Positions 8,929-19,093 of a stretch of 64,000 bases of DNA are shown here, in pieces (position 1 is the stretch's first letter; each line of letters starts with the position of its first letter). Origin of the DNA: Rhodocyclaceae bacterium (GTDB lineage: Bacteria; Pseudomonadota; Gammaproteobacteria; Burkholderiales; Rhodocyclaceae); assembly GCA_006218025.1 (NCBI GenBank), contig VBWA01000003.1:1-64000 (forward strand), in the 5' to 3' direction. A program made the translations under genes and the position numbers. The notes beneath the pieces are model-generated. The model did no database searches. It worked only from the letters and a program-made list of their open reading frames with translations, and was not told the origin of the DNA.

Positions 8929-10011
8929 TCATGGCGTAGCGTGCGGGTAGGAGCCGAGTTCCTTGACGAAGCCGGCCCTGCCGCGAAGATCGTCGAGCGC
9001 AGCGGCGACGGCGGCATCCTGCCGGTGTCCCTCGACATCGATGAAAAACACGTATTCCCAGCGGCTGCCGCCAAAACCGCGTGCCGGCCTCGATTCGAAT
9101 TTGCTCATCGAGACGCCATGATCGGCCAGCGGCGTCAGCAGATCGTGCACCGCGCCCGGCTTGTTCTGTGCCGAACAAACGAAGGACGTCTTGTCCTGCC
9201 CGGAAGGCCCGGCATCGTGCTGCGCCAGCACCAGGAAGCGCGTGGTGTTGTTCGAGTCGTCTTCGATGTTCGACGCCAGTTGCTTGAGGCCGTACAGCAC
9301 GCCGGCGCCCTCCCCCGCGATCGCGCATGATTCCGGATCTTCGGCAGCCATCCGAGCCGCCTCGGCATTGCTGGCCACCGGCACCCGCGGCAAGCCCGCC
9401 AGATTCCGGTTGAGCCATTCATGGCACTGCGCCAGGGACTGGGCGTGGGAATAGAGACGCTTCACGCCGTCCATGGACTCCGCCTTGGACAGCAGATTCT
9501 GGTGGATGCGCAGCATCACTTCGCCGCAAATCATCAGCGGCGAGGTCAGCAGCAAATCGAGGCTGCGGCTCACGGCGCCTTCGGTGGAATTTTCCACCGG
9601 CACCACGCCGTAATCGGCGTTGCCCGACTCGACGGCGCGGAACACATCGTCAATCGCGCCGAAGGGAGAAAATGTCGGCGCGGAGCCGAAGTGCTTCTTG
9701 GCTGCGCTTTCGGTAAAGGTGCCGGCCGGCCCGAAATAGGCAATGCGCAGGGGCTGCTCCAGCGCCAGGCAGGCCGACATCACTTCGCGGAATATCCGCT
9801 GCACGGCCGCGTCCGGCAGGGGACCGGGATTGTCGGCCACCAGACGACGCAATACCTGGGCCTCGCGCTCCGGCCGGTAGATATTGCCCTTCTTGATTTC
9901 GCCGATGCGATGCGCATACTGCGCCCGCTCGGAGAGCAGGCGCAACATCTCGTTGTCTGCGCGATCGATGCCTTCGCGCAGTCGGTTGAGTTCTTCCTTG
10001 TCGTCGGCCAT
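8929..10011 (-). CDS. pheA: Bifunctional chorismate mutase / prephenate dehydratase (P-protein)
   Basis: This 360-residue protein has an N-terminal AroQ chorismate mutase domain (about residues 5-85), a prephenate dehydratase domain opening with GPAGTFTESA near residue 95, and a C-terminal ACT domain with the phenylalanine-sensing ESRPARG segment. It converts chorismate to phenylpyruvate and is normally feedback-inhibited by phenylalanine. Its ATG overlaps the serA stop by one base. The longer frame reported upstream is antisense-like noise from serA, so the start MADDKEELN was chosen. Confidence 0.96.
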   Translation of the reverse strand: MADDKEELNRLREGIDRADNEMLRLLSERAQYAHRIGEIKKGNIYRPEREAQVLRRLVADNPGPLPDAAVQRIFREVMSACLALEQPLRIAYFGPAGTFTESAAKKHFGSAPTFSPFGAIDDVFRAVESGNADYGVVPVENSTEGAVSRSLDLLLTSPLMICGEVMLRIHQNLLSKAESMDGVKRLYSHAQSLAQCHEWLNRNLAGLPRVPVASNAEAARMAAEDPESCAIAGEGAGVLYGLKQLASNIEDDSNNTTRFLVLAQHDAGPSGQDKTSFVCSAQNKPGAVHDLLTPLADHGVSMSKFESRPARGFGGSRWEYVFFIDVEGHRQDAAVAAALDDLRGRAGFVKELGSYPHATP

Positions 10012-11201
10012 CAGCCTTCGAGCGGCAGGTAACGCACCGCCAGCACGCCCTCGATCCCGGCAATCGAGTCGATCACCTCTTTCGGCACCTTGCTCTCCAC
10101 ATCGACCAGGGTGTAGGCAACCTCGCCTTTCGACTTGTTCATCATGTTGTGGATGTTCAGGCCGGCCTTGGCCATGGCCGTGGAGATCTGTCCCAGCATG
10201 TTGGGCACGTTCGAATTGGCGACGGCGACGCGGAATTTCGACTCGCGCGGCATGACCATGTTGGGGAAGTTCACCGCGTTCTGCACGTTGCCGTCCTCCA
10301 GATACTCGCGCAGCTGGTCGGCGACCATGATCGCGCAATTCTCTTCCGCCTCGCCGGTGGAGGCGCCCAGATGCGGCAGGGCGATGACGTGCGGATGGTT
10401 GTTGGCGTGCGGGCTGGGGAAATCGCAAACATAGGCGCCGAGCTTCCTGGCATCGAGCGCGGCAAGCACGGCCGCCTCATCCACCACGCCATCGCGGGAA
10501 AAGTTCAGCAGCACGGCATTATGTTTGGTGTGCGCCAGCATTTCCGCGTTGATCATCTTGCGCGTTGCATTGACCAGAGGCACATGCAGCGAGATGAAGT
10601 TGGCGTTCTTCAGCACCTCGCTCACGCTGTTGGCCTTCTTCACCTGCGACGGCAGGCTCCAGGCCGCGTCGACGGTGATCTCGGGATCGTAGCCGAGCAC
10701 GTTCATGCCCAGCTTGATCGCCACGTCGGCCACCAGACAACCGATCTTGCCCAGGCCGATCACGCCCAGCGTGTGCCCCGCCAGTTCGAAGCCGGCGAAG
10801 TTCTTCTTGCCGTCCTCGACCTTCTTCTCCATGGCCGGATCGGCGGGATCGAGCGCGGCGACGAACTTCATCGCGCCGCCGATGTTGCGCGCCGACAGCA
10901 ACATGCCGGCGACCACCAGTTCCTTGACCGCATTGGCGTTGGCGCCCGGCGCGTTGAATACCGGCACGCCGCGCGCCGACATCGCCGGCACCGGAATGTT
11001 GTTGGTACCGGCGCCGGCGCGGCCGATGGCCAGCACCGATTGCGGGATCTCCACCGAGTGCATGTCGGCCGAGCGCACCAGGATGGCGTCCGGCTGGGCG
11101 ACGTCCTTGCCGACCTGGTAGCGCTCCGCCGGCAGGCGTTTCAGGCCGTTCTGGGATATCTGGTTGAGCACCATGACCTTGAAGGGATCAGCCATGCTCA
11201 T
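10011..11201 (-). CDS. serA: D-3-phosphoglycerate dehydrogenase with ACT domain
   Basis: This 396-residue D-isomer-specific 2-hydroxyacid dehydrogenase has the NAD motif GVIGLGKIG near residue 150, the catalytic region NFSRDGVVDE, and the histidine of ALPHLGAST. A C-terminal ACT domain (about residues 320-396) suggests serine-type allosteric control. It starts the phosphorylated serine pathway, and serC lies directly upstream with a 4-base overlap. This order (serC-serA-pheA) is common in Betaproteobacteria. Confidence 0.93.
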   Translation of the reverse strand: MSMADPFKVMVLNQISQNGLKRLPAERYQVGKDVAQPDAILVRSADMHSVEIPQSVLAIGRAGAGTNNIPVPAMSARGVPVFNAPGANANAVKELVVAGMLLSARNIGGAMKFVAALDPADPAMEKKVEDGKKNFAGFELAGHTLGVIGLGKIGCLVADVAIKLGMNVLGYDPEITVDAAWSLPSQVKKANSVSEVLKNANFISLHVPLVNATRKMINAEMLAHTKHNAVLLNFSRDGVVDEAAVLAALDARKLGAYVCDFPSPHANNHPHVIALPHLGASTGEAEENCAIMVADQLREYLEDGNVQNAVNFPNMVMPRESKFRVAVANSNVPNMLGQISTAMAKAGLNIHNMMNKSKGEVAYTLVDVESKVPKEVIDSIAGIEGVLAVRYLPLEG

Positions 11202-12283
11202 TTACCGAACCTCGCCTCGAATTCCTTCATGTACGCGACCAGCGCCGCGACGCCGGCGACGGACATGGCGTTGTAGATGGAAGCGCGCATGCCGCCGACG
11301 GAGCGGTGCCCCTTGAGCTGCACCATGCCTTTGGCCTTGGCGCCCTTGAGGAATTCTTCGTCCAGCGCGGCGTCCTTGAGCGTGAAGGGCACGTTCATGC
11401 GCGAGCGGTCTTCCTTGCGCACCGGATTGGCGTAGAAGCTCGACGCATCGATGCAGTCATAAAGCATCTTGGCCTTGGCGACGTTCTGCTTTTCCATGGC
11501 CGCCAGGCCGCCCTGCTGCTTGAGCCACTGGAACACCAGGCCGGCGATGTAGATGCCATAGGTGGGCGGCGTGTTGTACATCGAATCGTTTTCGGAGTGG
11601 GTCTTGTAGTCCAGCATGGTTTGCGGCGTGGGAACGCCCTTGCCGATCAGATCGTCGCGGATGATGACGATGGTCAGCCCGGCCGGGCCGATGTTCTTCT
11701 GCGCCCCGGCGTAGATCAGGCCGTACTTGCTGACATCGACCGGCTTCGACAGGATGTTCGACGACATGTCGCATACGAGCGGAACATTGCCGGTTTCCGG
11801 CGTCCAGTGGAATTCGACGCCGCCGATGGTCTCGTTGCCCGTGTAATGGACGTAGGCCGCATCCTTGTCGAGCTTCCAGTCCTTCTGCGCCGGGGCGTAG
11901 GTGAACTTGCCGTCCTCGCTGCTGGCGACGACATTCACCATGCCAAATGCCTTGGCCGCCTTGATGGCCTTTTTCGCCCATTCGCCGGTATGCACGTAGT
12001 CGGCACTGGCCTTGCCGGCCAGCAGGTTCATCGGGATCATCTCGAACTGCAGCGTCGCGCCGCCTTGCAGGAACAGCACCTTGTAATTGGCGGGAATTGC
12101 CATCAGTTCGCGCAAGTCGGCTTCGGCCTGGGCATGGATTCCCATGTATTCCTTGCCGCGATGACTCATTTCCATCACCGACTGGCCGCTGCCGTGCCAG
12201 TCGAGCAATTCATCGGCGGCCTGCTTGAGAACGGCCTCGGGCAAGGCTGCGGGTCCTGCGCTGAAATTGAAAATGCGTGCCAT
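11198..12283 (-). CDS. serC: Phosphoserine aminotransferase
   Basis: This 361-residue protein starts MARIFNFSAGPAALP, the diagnostic N-terminus of SerC. It carries the PLP-lysine region YAGAQKNIGPAG near residue 197 and the late SVGGMRASIYNA motif. It transaminates 3-phosphohydroxypyruvate to phosphoserine and also acts in pyridoxine synthesis. A GAGGAG ribosome-binding sequence lies at the gyrA stop, 11 bases before the chosen ATG. An in-frame GTG four codons earlier touches that site and is unlikely. The gap to gyrA is 8 bases. Confidence 0.96.
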   Translation of the reverse strand: MARIFNFSAGPAALPEAVLKQAADELLDWHGSGQSVMEMSHRGKEYMGIHAQAEADLRELMAIPANYKVLFLQGGATLQFEMIPMNLLAGKASADYVHTGEWAKKAIKAAKAFGMVNVVASSEDGKFTYAPAQKDWKLDKDAAYVHYTGNETIGGVEFHWTPETGNVPLVCDMSSNILSKPVDVSKYGLIYAGAQKNIGPAGLTIVIIRDDLIGKGVPTPQTMLDYKTHSENDSMYNTPPTYGIYIAGLVFQWLKQQGGLAAMEKQNVAKAKMLYDCIDASSFYANPVRKEDRSRMNVPFTLKDAALDEEFLKGAKAKGMVQLKGHRSVGGMRASIYNAMSVAGVAALVAYMKEFEARFGK

Positions 12284-12291
12284 GATTTGTC

Positions 12292-14871
12292 TCACTCCTC
12301 GATATCAGGTTCTTCGGATTCTTCGATTTCTTCGGTTTCAATCACTTTTTCGACGCCGGCGAGATAGGTGCCGTCGTCGAGATTGATCAGTGTCACGCCC
12401 TGGGTCGAGCGGCTCATGACGCGAATGTCCGTCACCCGGGTGCGAATCAGCACGCCGCCGGTCGAGATCAGCATGATTTCCTCGCGGGTTTCACCCAGGC
12501 TGGCGAGGACTGCCGCAACGACCTTGCCGTTGCGCTCGGACGTCTGGATCGCGATCATGCCCTTGGTGCCACGGCCATGGCGGGTGTACTCGGCGATCGG
12601 CGTGCGTTTGCCGAAGCCGTTCTCGGTCGCCGTCAGCACGGAATAATCCTCGCTGTCCGCCACCAGCATCGAAATCACCTTCTGCCCGTCTTCCAGCATC
12701 ATGCCGCGCACGCCGCGTGCTTCGCGGCCCATCGGCCGCACGTCATCCTCGGCAAAGCGCACGGCCTTGCCGGCATCGGAGAACAGCATCACGTCGCACT
12801 GGCCGTTGGTGATGGCGACACCGATCAGGCGATCCCCTTCGTCCAGCCCGACGGCAATGATGCCCGCCTTGCGCGGATTGGCGAAGCTGGTCAGCGGCGT
12901 CTTTTTTACCGTGCCCATGCCGGTGGACATGAAGACGAAGTGCTCCTCGTCGAATTCCTTGACCGGCAGGATGGCGGTGATCTTCTCGCCTTCCTCGAGC
13001 GGGAACAGATTGACGATCGGCTTGCCGCGCGAGGCGCGCTGCCCTTCAGGCGCTTCGTAGACCTTGAGCCAATAAACGCGGCCGCGGCTGGAAAAGCACA
13101 GGATGTAGTCGTGGGTGTTGGCGACGAACAGGCGATCGACGAAATCATCTTCCTTGATCGCCGCTGCCTGCTTGCCGCGCCCGCCACGCCGCTGGGCCCG
13201 ATAGTCGGCCAGGGGCTGACGCTTGATGTAGCCGGTATGCGACAACGTGACCACCATGTCTTCACGGACGATCAGGTCTTCCAGATTGATGTCGGCGGTA
13301 CTGAGCACGATTTCGGAACGCCGCGCATCGCCGAACTGCGCCCGCACTGCCGCAAGCTCGTCACCGATGATCGTGGTGATGCGCTCGGGGCGGGCCAGGA
13401 TATCCAGAAGGTCGGCGATCTGGTCCATCACCTCCTTGTATTCGGCGACGATCTTGTCCTGCTCCAGCCCGGTCAAACGCTGCAGGCGAAGTTCGAGAAT
13501 TGCCTGGGCCTGTGCATCGGACAGCAAATAGCCGTTGGCAGAAAGGCCGAACTCCGCACCGAGACCATCGGGGCGCGAGGACTCTGCCGCGACGCGGGCC
13601 AGCATGCCTTCCACCAGGGTCGAGCGCCAGGTGCGCGCCATCAAGCCGCGCTTGGCTTCCGCCGGAGTCTGAGCCGCCTTGATCAAGGCGATGATTTCAT
13701 CGACGTTCGACAGCGCGACGGCCAGGCCTTCGAGGATGTGGCCGCGCTCGCGCGCCTTGCGCAGTTCGAACACCGTGCGCCGCGTGATGACCTCGCGCCG
13801 GTGGGCGAGGAAGCACTGCAGCATGTCCTTCAGATTCAGCAGCTTCGGGCGGCCATCGACCAGGGCCACCATGTTCATGCCGAAGGTGTCCTGCAACTGG
13901 GTCTGCTTGTAAAGGTGATTCAGCACCACCTCCGGCATCTGACCCTTCTTCAATTCGATCACCAGGCGCATGCCCGATTTATCGGACTCGTCCTGGATAT
14001 GGGCGATGCCCTCGATCTTCTTCTCGTGCACCAGCTCGGCGATCTTTTCCTGCAGCGTCCTCTTGTTGACCTGGTAGGGCAATTCGTCGACCACGATGGC
14101 CTGCCGCCCGCTGCGCTGCAAATCCTCGATATGGGTGCGTGCCCGCATGATGACGCGACCGCGGCCCGTGAGGTAGCCGTCGCGGACGCCGGAAACACCG
14201 TAGATCAGCCCGGCCGTGGGAAAGTCGGGCGCGGGAATGATATTGATCAGTTCGTCGATGGTCGTTTCCGGCTTGGCCAGCAGGAGCAGGCAGGCATCCA
14301 CCACCTCGTTGAGGTTGTGCGGCGGAATATTCGTCGCCATGCCCACGGCGATACCCGCGGAACCGTTGATCAGCAGATTGGGGATGCGCGCGGGGAGCAC
14401 CAGCGGTTCGTGCTCCGAACCGTCGTAGTTGGGGCCGAAATCGACGGTTTCCTTGTCGATGTCGATCAACAGCTCATGGCCGATGCGCGCCATGCGTATT
14501 TCCGTATAGCGCATCGCCGCTGCGTTGTCGCCGTCGACCGAGCCGAAGTTGCCTTGTCCATCGACCAGCATGTAGCGCAGGGAGAAATCCTGCGCCATGC
14601 GCACAATCGTGTCGTAGACCGCCGTGTCGCCGTGGGGATGGTATTTACCAATGACGTCGCCGACGATGCGCGCAGACTTCTTGTAGGCCTTGTTCCAGTC
14701 GTTGGAGAGCTCGTGCATGGCAAAAAGCACGCGGCGATGGACGGGTTTCAGACCGTCCCGCACATCCGGCAGTGCCCGCCCGACGATCACGCTCATGGCG
14801 TAATCGAGGTAAGAGTGACGCATTTCCTCTTCGAGGCTGATCGGCAGGGTTTCTTTGGCGAACGAGGTCAT
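12292..14871 (-). CDS. gyrA: DNA gyrase subunit A
   Basis: This 859-residue subunit has the catalytic tyrosine at residue 122 in RYTEIRMA and the quinolone-resistance region [16 protein letters not shown]. Residue 83 is threonine and residue 87 aspartate by E. coli numbering. The C-terminal beta-pinwheel includes the QRRGGRGK-type GyrA box, and the last 15 residues are strongly acidic. GyrA breaks and rejoins DNA for ATP-driven negative supercoiling. It is the first gene of the minus-strand supraoperon, with the divergent mtaD start 114 bases away, so the shared promoters lie in 14,872 to 14,985. Confidence 0.98.
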   Translation of the reverse strand: MTSFAKETLPISLEEEMRHSYLDYAMSVIVGRALPDVRDGLKPVHRRVLFAMHELSNDWNKAYKKSARIVGDVIGKYHPHGDTAVYDTIVRMAQDFSLRYMLVDGQGNFGSVDGDNAAAMRYTEIRMARIGHELLIDIDKETVDFGPNYDGSEHEPLVLPARIPNLLINGSAGIAVGMATNIPPHNLNEVVDACLLLLAKPETTIDELINIIPAPDFPTAGLIYGVSGVRDGYLTGRGRVIMRARTHIEDLQRSGRQAIVVDELPYQVNKRTLQEKIAELVHEKKIEGIAHIQDESDKSGMRLVIELKKGQMPEVVLNHLYKQTQLQDTFGMNMVALVDGRPKLLNLKDMLQCFLAHRREVITRRTVFELRKARERGHILEGLAVALSNVDEIIALIKAAQTPAEAKRGLMARTWRSTLVEGMLARVAAESSRPDGLGAEFGLSANGYLLSDAQAQAILELRLQRLTGLEQDKIVAEYKEVMDQIADLLDILARPERITTIIGDELAAVRAQFGDARRSEIVLSTADINLEDLIVREDMVVTLSHTGYIKRQPLADYRAQRRGGRGKQAAAIKEDDFVDRLFVANTHDYILCFSSRGRVYWLKVYEAPEGQRASRGKPIVNLFPLEEGEKITAILPVKEFDEEHFVFMSTGMGTVKKTPLTSFANPRKAGIIAVGLDEGDRLIGVAITNGQCDVMLFSDAGKAVRFAEDDVRPMGREARGVRGMMLEDGQKVISMLVADSEDYSVLTATENGFGKRTPIAEYTRHGRGTKGMIAIQTSERNGKVVAAVLASLGETREEIMLISTGGVLIRTRVTDIRVMSRSTQGVTLINLDDGTYLAGVEKVIETEEIEESEEPDIEE

Positions 14872-14985
14872 TTAGGCTGCCTTAGCCGACTTGCGGCGGA
14901 CGATGGCGTAAAAAGAGGCAATTTTAGCATGCAGAGATAGCCCCGGCAGGTTGTCCCCGACCACCAAATCTGGTTGAATCAGCGC

Positions 14986-16329
14986 ATGAATACGCCCTCT
15001 GCTCCGGCCGTCACGCCAGAAGATATCGACCTCCTGATCCGGCCGGAGTGGATCATTCCCATCGAACCGGCCGGCGTCACTCTTTCCGGACACGCCCTGG
15101 CGGTTCGCGACGGGCGGATTCTGGCCCTGCTGCCCGATGAAGAAGCCATGCAGCGCTTCCGTCCGCAGCAAACCCTCGATTTGCCGGGTCAGGTTTTGCT
15201 GCCGGGTCTGGTCAACCTCCACACCCACGCCGCCATGAGCCTGCTGCGCGGCTACGCCGACGACCTGCCTCTGATGCGCTGGCTTGGCGAGCGCATCTGG
15301 CCCGCCGAATCGCGTCACGCCGGGCCGGATTTCGTGCGGGCCGGCACCCTGCTGGCGTGTGCCGAAATGGTGCGCGGCGGAATCACCACCTTCAACGACA
15401 TGTATTTCTTTCCCGATGCCGCCGCCCAGGCGGCCAGGCAGATCGGCATGCGCGCCGTGCTTGGCATCGTCGTGATCGAGTTTCCCACCCGCTACGCCGC
15501 CGACGCCGACGATTATCTGGCCAAGGGGCTGGCCATCCGCGACGCGTCGAACGACGATCCGCTGCTGAGCTTTTGCCTCGCTCCGCACGCGCCCTATACC
15601 GTGGCGGACAAGACCTTCAGGACCATTGCCACCCTCGCGGGGCAGCTGGAAATACCTGTTCATGTGCATCTTCATGAAACCTGCCACGAGATCGAGGAAA
15701 GCCTCAAGCAGCACGGAGTGCGCCCCATCGAGCGGCTGCATCGCCTAGGCCTGCTCGGGCCGCAACTGATCGCCGTACATGCCGTGCATCTCGATGCGGC
15801 GGAAATCGATCTGCTGGCGCGTGAAGCCTGCCATGTCGCCCACTGCCCGACGTCCAACCTGAAACTTGGCAGCGGCATCGCGCCGATGTCGGCGATGCAG
15901 TCGCGCGGCCTGAATTTCGGCCTCGGCACCGATGGCGCCGCCTCGAACAATCGCCTCGACCTGTTTCATGAAATGCGCCATGCCGCGCTGCTGGCCAAGG
16001 GAGCGAGCCAGGATGCCGAAGTGCTCGACGCGCACCGGACATTGGAGGCGGCCACCTTGGGAGGCGCAAGAGCCCTGGGACTGGACCGGCGAATCGGCTC
16101 GCTGCTGCCCGGCAAGGCGGCCGATCTTTGCGCCGTGCGTCTCGATGAATGGCTGATCCAGCCCTGCTTTGACCCGGCCTCTCATCTGGTATATGTTGCC
16201 GGGCGCGAACAGGTCAGCCATACCTGGGTTGAGGGCAAATTGGTAATGAGCAACGGTGTTCCCACGCAAATCGGCATTTCGGAATTGCTTGACGTTGCAG
16301 GTTTGTGGCATACTCGCCTGACGTCCTGA
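14986..16329 (+). CDS. mtaD: TRZ/ATZ-family amidohydrolase (MtaD-like deaminase)
   Basis: This 447-residue cytosolic amidohydrolase has metal-binding HTHAAM near residue 75, HVHLHET near residue 225, a HAVHLD histidine, and GTDGAASNN carrying the catalytic aspartate. The family deaminates 5-methylthioadenosine/S-adenosylhomocysteine or related ring compounds, and genes at this locus are commonly annotated mtaD or TRZ/ATZ hydrolase. The preferred start is ATG at 14,986; a TTG lies four codons upstream. The exact substrate cannot be read from the sequence. Confidence 0.87.
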   Translation: MNTPSAPAVTPEDIDLLIRPEWIIPIEPAGVTLSGHALAVRDGRILALLPDEEAMQRFRPQQTLDLPGQVLLPGLVNLHTHAAMSLLRGYADDLPLMRWLGERIWPAESRHAGPDFVRAGTLLACAEMVRGGITTFNDMYFFPDAAAQAARQIGMRAVLGIVVIEFPTRYAADADDYLAKGLAIRDASNDDPLLSFCLAPHAPYTVADKTFRTIATLAGQLEIPVHVHLHETCHEIEESLKQHGVRPIERLHRLGLLGPQLIAVHAVHLDAAEIDLLAREACHVAHCPTSNLKLGSGIAPMSAMQSRGLNFGLGTDGAASNNRLDLFHEMRHAALLAKGASQDAEVLDAHRTLEAATLGGARALGLDRRIGSLLPGKAADLCAVRLDEWLIQPCFDPASHLVYVAGREQVSHTWVEGKLVMSNGVPTQIGISELLDVAGLWHTRLTS

Positions 16330-16400
16330 CGCCATGTTGCGGTCGGGGAAAATTTGAAACGCCGAATTCCGTCACACTTAAACCCAACAAGGGGGGGAAC

Positions 16401-17078
16401 ATGATCAATAGCGCCAAACATTCTCTGCTGCTCGCCACTCTGCTCGGACTTTCCGTTTCCGCCCTCGCCGAGACGAAGGGGATCGACACCAAAGGTACCG
16501 TCGGCTATGCCATCGACCAACGTGCCGATGTAGTCAAAAGCGGTACCGGCCTGTGCTGGCGTACCGGCTACTGGACCCCGGCCATGGCCATCGAAGCATG
16601 CGATCCGGATCTGGTGAAGAAGCCTGCCCCGATGGCCGCACCTGCCAAGGCCGCCCCGGCGGCCGCTCCTGTTGCCGCCGCGCCCAAGCCCGCTGCCCAG
16701 AAGGTAACGCTCGCCGCCGACGCCCTGTTCGATTTCAACAAGGCAGATCTGCGCCCCGAAGGCAAGGCCAAGCTGGACAAGCTTGCTGGCGACATCAAGG
16801 GCATCAAGCTCGAAGTGATCATCGCCGTCGGCCACGCTGACCGTTTTGGCACCGACGCCTACAACCAGAAGCTCTCCGAGAAGCGCGCTGAATCGGTCAA
16901 GGCCTATCTGGTCGGCAAGGGAATCGAGCCGAACCGCGTCTACACCGAAGGAAAGGGCGAGAAGCAGCCGATCACCAAGGCCGATCAGTGCAAGGGCCCG
17001 AAGAGCAAGAAGGTTATCGAGTGCCTGCAACCTGATCGTCGCGTCGAAATCGAAGTCATTGGTACCAAGGCTCAGTAA
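16401..17078 (+). CDS. OmpA-family outer-membrane protein
   Basis: This 225-residue precursor has a signal peptide of about 22 residues ending SALA. A central Ala/Pro-rich linker (about residues 70-100) follows. The C-terminal OmpA-like peptidoglycan-binding domain (about residues 108-222) has [12 protein letters not shown], the [20 protein letters not shown] core and RRVEIEV. A GGGGGGG ribosome-binding run precedes the ATG. The N-terminal part is short and lacks the usual eight-strand barrel, so it may be a periplasmic peptidoglycan anchor. It is followed by a clear terminator. Confidence 0.93.
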   Translation: MINSAKHSLLLATLLGLSVSALAETKGIDTKGTVGYAIDQRADVVKSGTGLCWRTGYWTPAMAIEACDPDLVKKPAPMAAPAKAAPAAAPVAAAPKPAAQKVTLAADALFDFNKADLRPEGKAKLDKLAGDIKGIKLEVIIAVGHADRFGTDAYNQKLSEKRAESVKAYLVGKGIEPNRVYTEGKGEKQPITKADQCKGPKSKKVIECLQPDRRVEIEVIGTKAQ

Positions 17079-17093
17079 TACCGCCTGACTCCG

Positions 17094-17124
17094 GAAAAAG
17101 CCCTGCCCCGCAGGGCTTTTTTTA
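17094..17124 (+). terminator. Rho-independent terminator after the OmpA-family gene
   Basis: A 7-bp stem (AGCCCTG with CAGGGCT) and a 5-base loop at 17,099-17,117 are flanked by A residues upstream and a run of seven T residues downstream. It separates the OmpA gene from ubiG-gph and, with flanking A/T runs, may work in both directions. Confidence 0.92.
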
Positions 17125-17127
17125 TTG

Positions 17128-17196
17128 TGTCCCCGCCCTTGCGCGGGGACGGTATCCTAAGATATGCCCCTGCCCCTTTGGGCGGGGACAGTATCC
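17128..17196. repeat. Two tandem REP-like hairpins sharing GGGGAC-R-GTATCC
   Basis: Two short GC-rich hairpins lie side by side between the terminator and ubiG. The first is a perfect 8-bp stem GTCCCCGC/GCGGGGAC with a 6-base loop (17,129-17,150). The second is an imperfect stem of CCCCTGCCC with GGGCGGGG (about 17,167-17,188). Each is followed by the same tail, GGGGAC-G/A-GTATCC. The shared tail and stem indicate a dispersed palindromic repeat unit present twice. What it does is unknown. Confidence 0.6.
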
Positions 17197-17218
17197 AAGG
17201 ATCACCCGGAACGCCAAC

Positions 17219-17926
17219 ATGAATACAAGCAGCAACGCCGATCCGCGCGAACTCGACAAATTCGGGGAACTCGCCCATCGCTGGTGGGACCCGAACTCGG
17301 AATTCCGCCCCCTGCACGACATCAACCCTGCCCGGCTGGCATGGATCGACGCTCACGCCGGGCTCGAAGGCAAGCGCGCGATCGACATCGGCTGCGGTGG
17401 CGGGCTGCTCAGCGAGGGCATGGCAGCCCTCGGCGCGCAGGTCACCGGCATCGACCTCTCGGAAAAAGCACTCAGCATCGCCCGCCTGCACCTCTACGAG
17501 AGCGGCCAGACTGTCGACTATCGCCTGATCTCGGCCGAAGCCATGGCGGCGGAGGCGCCGGCCGGTTTCGACCTCGTCACCTGCCTTGAAATGCTCGAAC
17601 ATGTGCCCGATCCGGCCAGCACGGTGGCGGCCTGCGCCCAACTCGTCAAGCCCGGTGGGCAGGTGTTCCTGTCGACCATCAACCGCAATCCCAAAGCCTA
17701 TCTGCTGGCGGTGGTCGGCGCGGAATATGTATTCAACCTGTTGCCGCGCGGCACCCATGATTACACGCGCTTCCTCAAGCCGGCCGAACTCGCGCGCCTG
17801 TGTCGCGACGCCGGGCTGGAAGTGCTGGAAATCACCGGCTTGCGCTACAACCCGCTCAAGCGCGATGCGTCGATCGGCGCCGACACCGACGTGAACTACC
17901 TGCTCCGGGCCCGGCGCAATGCCTGA
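17219..17926 (+). CDS. ubiG: Ubiquinone biosynthesis O-methyltransferase
   Basis: This 235-residue class I SAM-dependent methyltransferase has motif [15 protein letters not shown] near residue 55, the [12 protein letters not shown]-terminal segment typical of UbiG, and EMLEHVPDP. UbiG carries out both O-methylation steps of ubiquinone synthesis. It overlaps gph by 8 bases, a common pairing in Beta- and Gammaproteobacteria. The ATG follows two hairpin repeats and has a weak upstream purine stretch. Confidence 0.95.
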   Translation: MNTSSNADPRELDKFGELAHRWWDPNSEFRPLHDINPARLAWIDAHAGLEGKRAIDIGCGGGLLSEGMAALGAQVTGIDLSEKALSIARLHLYESGQTVDYRLISAEAMAAEAPAGFDLVTCLEMLEHVPDPASTVAACAQLVKPGGQVFLSTINRNPKAYLLAVVGAEYVFNLLPRGTHDYTRFLKPAELARLCRDAGLEVLEITGLRYNPLKRDASIGADTDVNYLLRARRNA

Positions 17927-18578
17927 GGCGGTCCTCTTCGACCTCGACGGCACGCTCGCCGATACCGCCCCCGATCTCGGCGGCGCGCTCAACCAGTTGC
18001 TGCTCGAACAGGGGCGCGCCCCCCTGGGCATGGATCAACTCAGGCCGCACGTCTCTTCCGGCGCACGCGGCATGATCGGCGCCGGCCTCGGCATCACCCC
18101 GGCCGATCCCGGCTATCTCGAACTGCAGCAACGGTTTCTGGCCATCTACCAGGAAGCATTGTGCGTCGGCACCCGCCTGTTCGCAGGCATGGCCGAGCAT
18201 CTCGACCAACTCGAAGCCCAAGGGATTCCCTGGGGCATCGTCACCAACAAGTCGCAGCGCTTTGCGATTCCCCTGATGGAAGGCCTCGGCCTGCGCCACC
18301 GCTCTGCCTGCATCGTCTGTGGCGACAGCGCCCAACGCGCCAAACCCCATGGCCACCCCATGCAGCTCGCCAGCGCCGTGATCGGCATCGCGGCGGCCGA
18401 CTGCATCTACGTCGGCGACGACGAGCGCGACGTGATCTCCGGCCGCGTCGCCGGCATGACCACCATCGTTGCCGCCTGGGGCTATCTCGGGGCCGGCAAG
18501 CCTCCCGCCAGTTGGGGGGCCGATGCCATTGCCGACTCGCCGCAGGATATTCTCGGTTTTGCCGCCGCAAACCGGTAA
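17919..18578 (+). CDS. gph: HAD-family phosphoglycolate phosphatase (Gph-like)
   Basis: This 219-residue HAD hydrolase has the nucleophile motif [11 protein letters not shown] at the N-terminus, TNKS as motif II and [11 protein letters not shown] as motif IV. HADs next to ubiG are phosphoglycolate phosphatases, or the related N-acetylmuramic acid 6-phosphate phosphatase MupP. The two cannot be told apart by eye. It starts within the end of ubiG, indicating coupled translation, and ssrA follows after 50 bases. Confidence 0.87.
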   Translation: MPEAVLFDLDGTLADTAPDLGGALNQLLLEQGRAPLGMDQLRPHVSSGARGMIGAGLGITPADPGYLELQQRFLAIYQEALCVGTRLFAGMAEHLDQLEAQGIPWGIVTNKSQRFAIPLMEGLGLRHRSACIVCGDSAQRAKPHGHPMQLASAVIGIAAADCIYVGDDERDVISGRVAGMTTIVAAWGYLGAGKPPASWGADAIADSPQDILGFAAANR

Positions 18579-18628
18579 AATGGTGCTTGCAATCCGCAGA
18601 TCAGGCGCCATCTGATTTGCACCATCTT

Positions 18629-18990
18629 GGGGGCGACATGGCTTCGACATGGGTGACAAAGCATGCAGGGCATACCGAGGATCCGGGTACCTCGTAAATC
18701 CATCTGGAACGCACTAACTGCCAACGACGAGCGTTTCGCTCTAGCCGCTTAACAGCGGCTGGCTTCCGAACTGGTTTGCTTCTGGGCCAGGTAGCGCAAG
18801 CTACATCGGAATCATATACAGGAGATAAGGCTGTGCGGAGTCGCGATGCACAGTTCGAAAATCAAGCGAATCGTCTGCAACCAGCCTGTCCGTCGGCGTA
18901 TTGCGGGTTAAATCAAATGACGCGGCTAAGTATGTAGAACTGTATGTGGCGCACTTATGGACGCGGGTTCAATTCCCGCCGCCTCCACCA
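18629..18990 (+). ncRNA. ssrA: Transfer-messenger RNA (tmRNA)
   Basis: The 362-base RNA has a tRNA-like acceptor: GGGGGCG at the 5' end pairs with CGCCUCC before an encoded ACCA, and a T-arm GCGGGTTCAATTCCCGC lies at 18,964-18,980. The internal reading frame at 18,720-18,752 encodes the proteolysis tag ANDERFALAA and a TAA stop. tmRNA with SmpB rescues stalled ribosomes and tags the truncated product for degradation. The tag sequence is of betaproteobacterial type. The 3' end is a classical integration target, and element genes begin soon after it. Confidence 0.97.
18960..18990 (+). other. Probable attachment site of the ICE (3' end of ssrA)
   Basis: The change from housekeeping genes to accessory and conjugation genes occurs immediately after the ssrA 3' end, and many tyrosine-recombinase elements integrate at this segment and restore it. 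The core sequence and its second copy cannot be seen, because the other end of the element lies outside the window. The position is inferred from the junction only. Confidence 0.45.
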
Positions 18991-19020
18991 TTAACAACTA
19001 ATTAAATCAATTAGTTACGA

Positions 19021-19053
19021 ATAGCCAGCAAGCAATTGCTGGCTATTTTTTTG
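19021..19053 (+). terminator. Rho-independent terminator downstream of ssrA
   Basis: An 11-bp perfect stem (ATAGCCAGCAA with TTGCTGGCTAT) and a 4-base loop at 19,021-19,046 are followed by a run of T residues to 19,052. It should end the ssrA transcript. Confidence 0.93.
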
Positions 19054-19069
19054 GGCTTTTTAGGGTAGG

Positions 19070-19093
19070 TTGGTCAGCATTTTGGTCAGCATT
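19070..19093. repeat. Tandem 12-bp direct repeat at the ssrA-proximal edge of the element
   Basis: The unit TTGGTCAGCATT occurs twice head to tail. On the minus strand the region reads ATG-CTG-ACC-AAA-ATG-CTG-ACC-AAC, that is MLTKMLTN, before a stop. It may be recombinase-binding repeats or scar sequence of an integration event. I cannot assign a function. Confidence 0.5.

Noticed and set aside
12577-14940. 787-codon plus-strand ORF opposite gyrA
   Set aside because: Antisense shadow; gyrA on the minus strand has all catalytic motifs.
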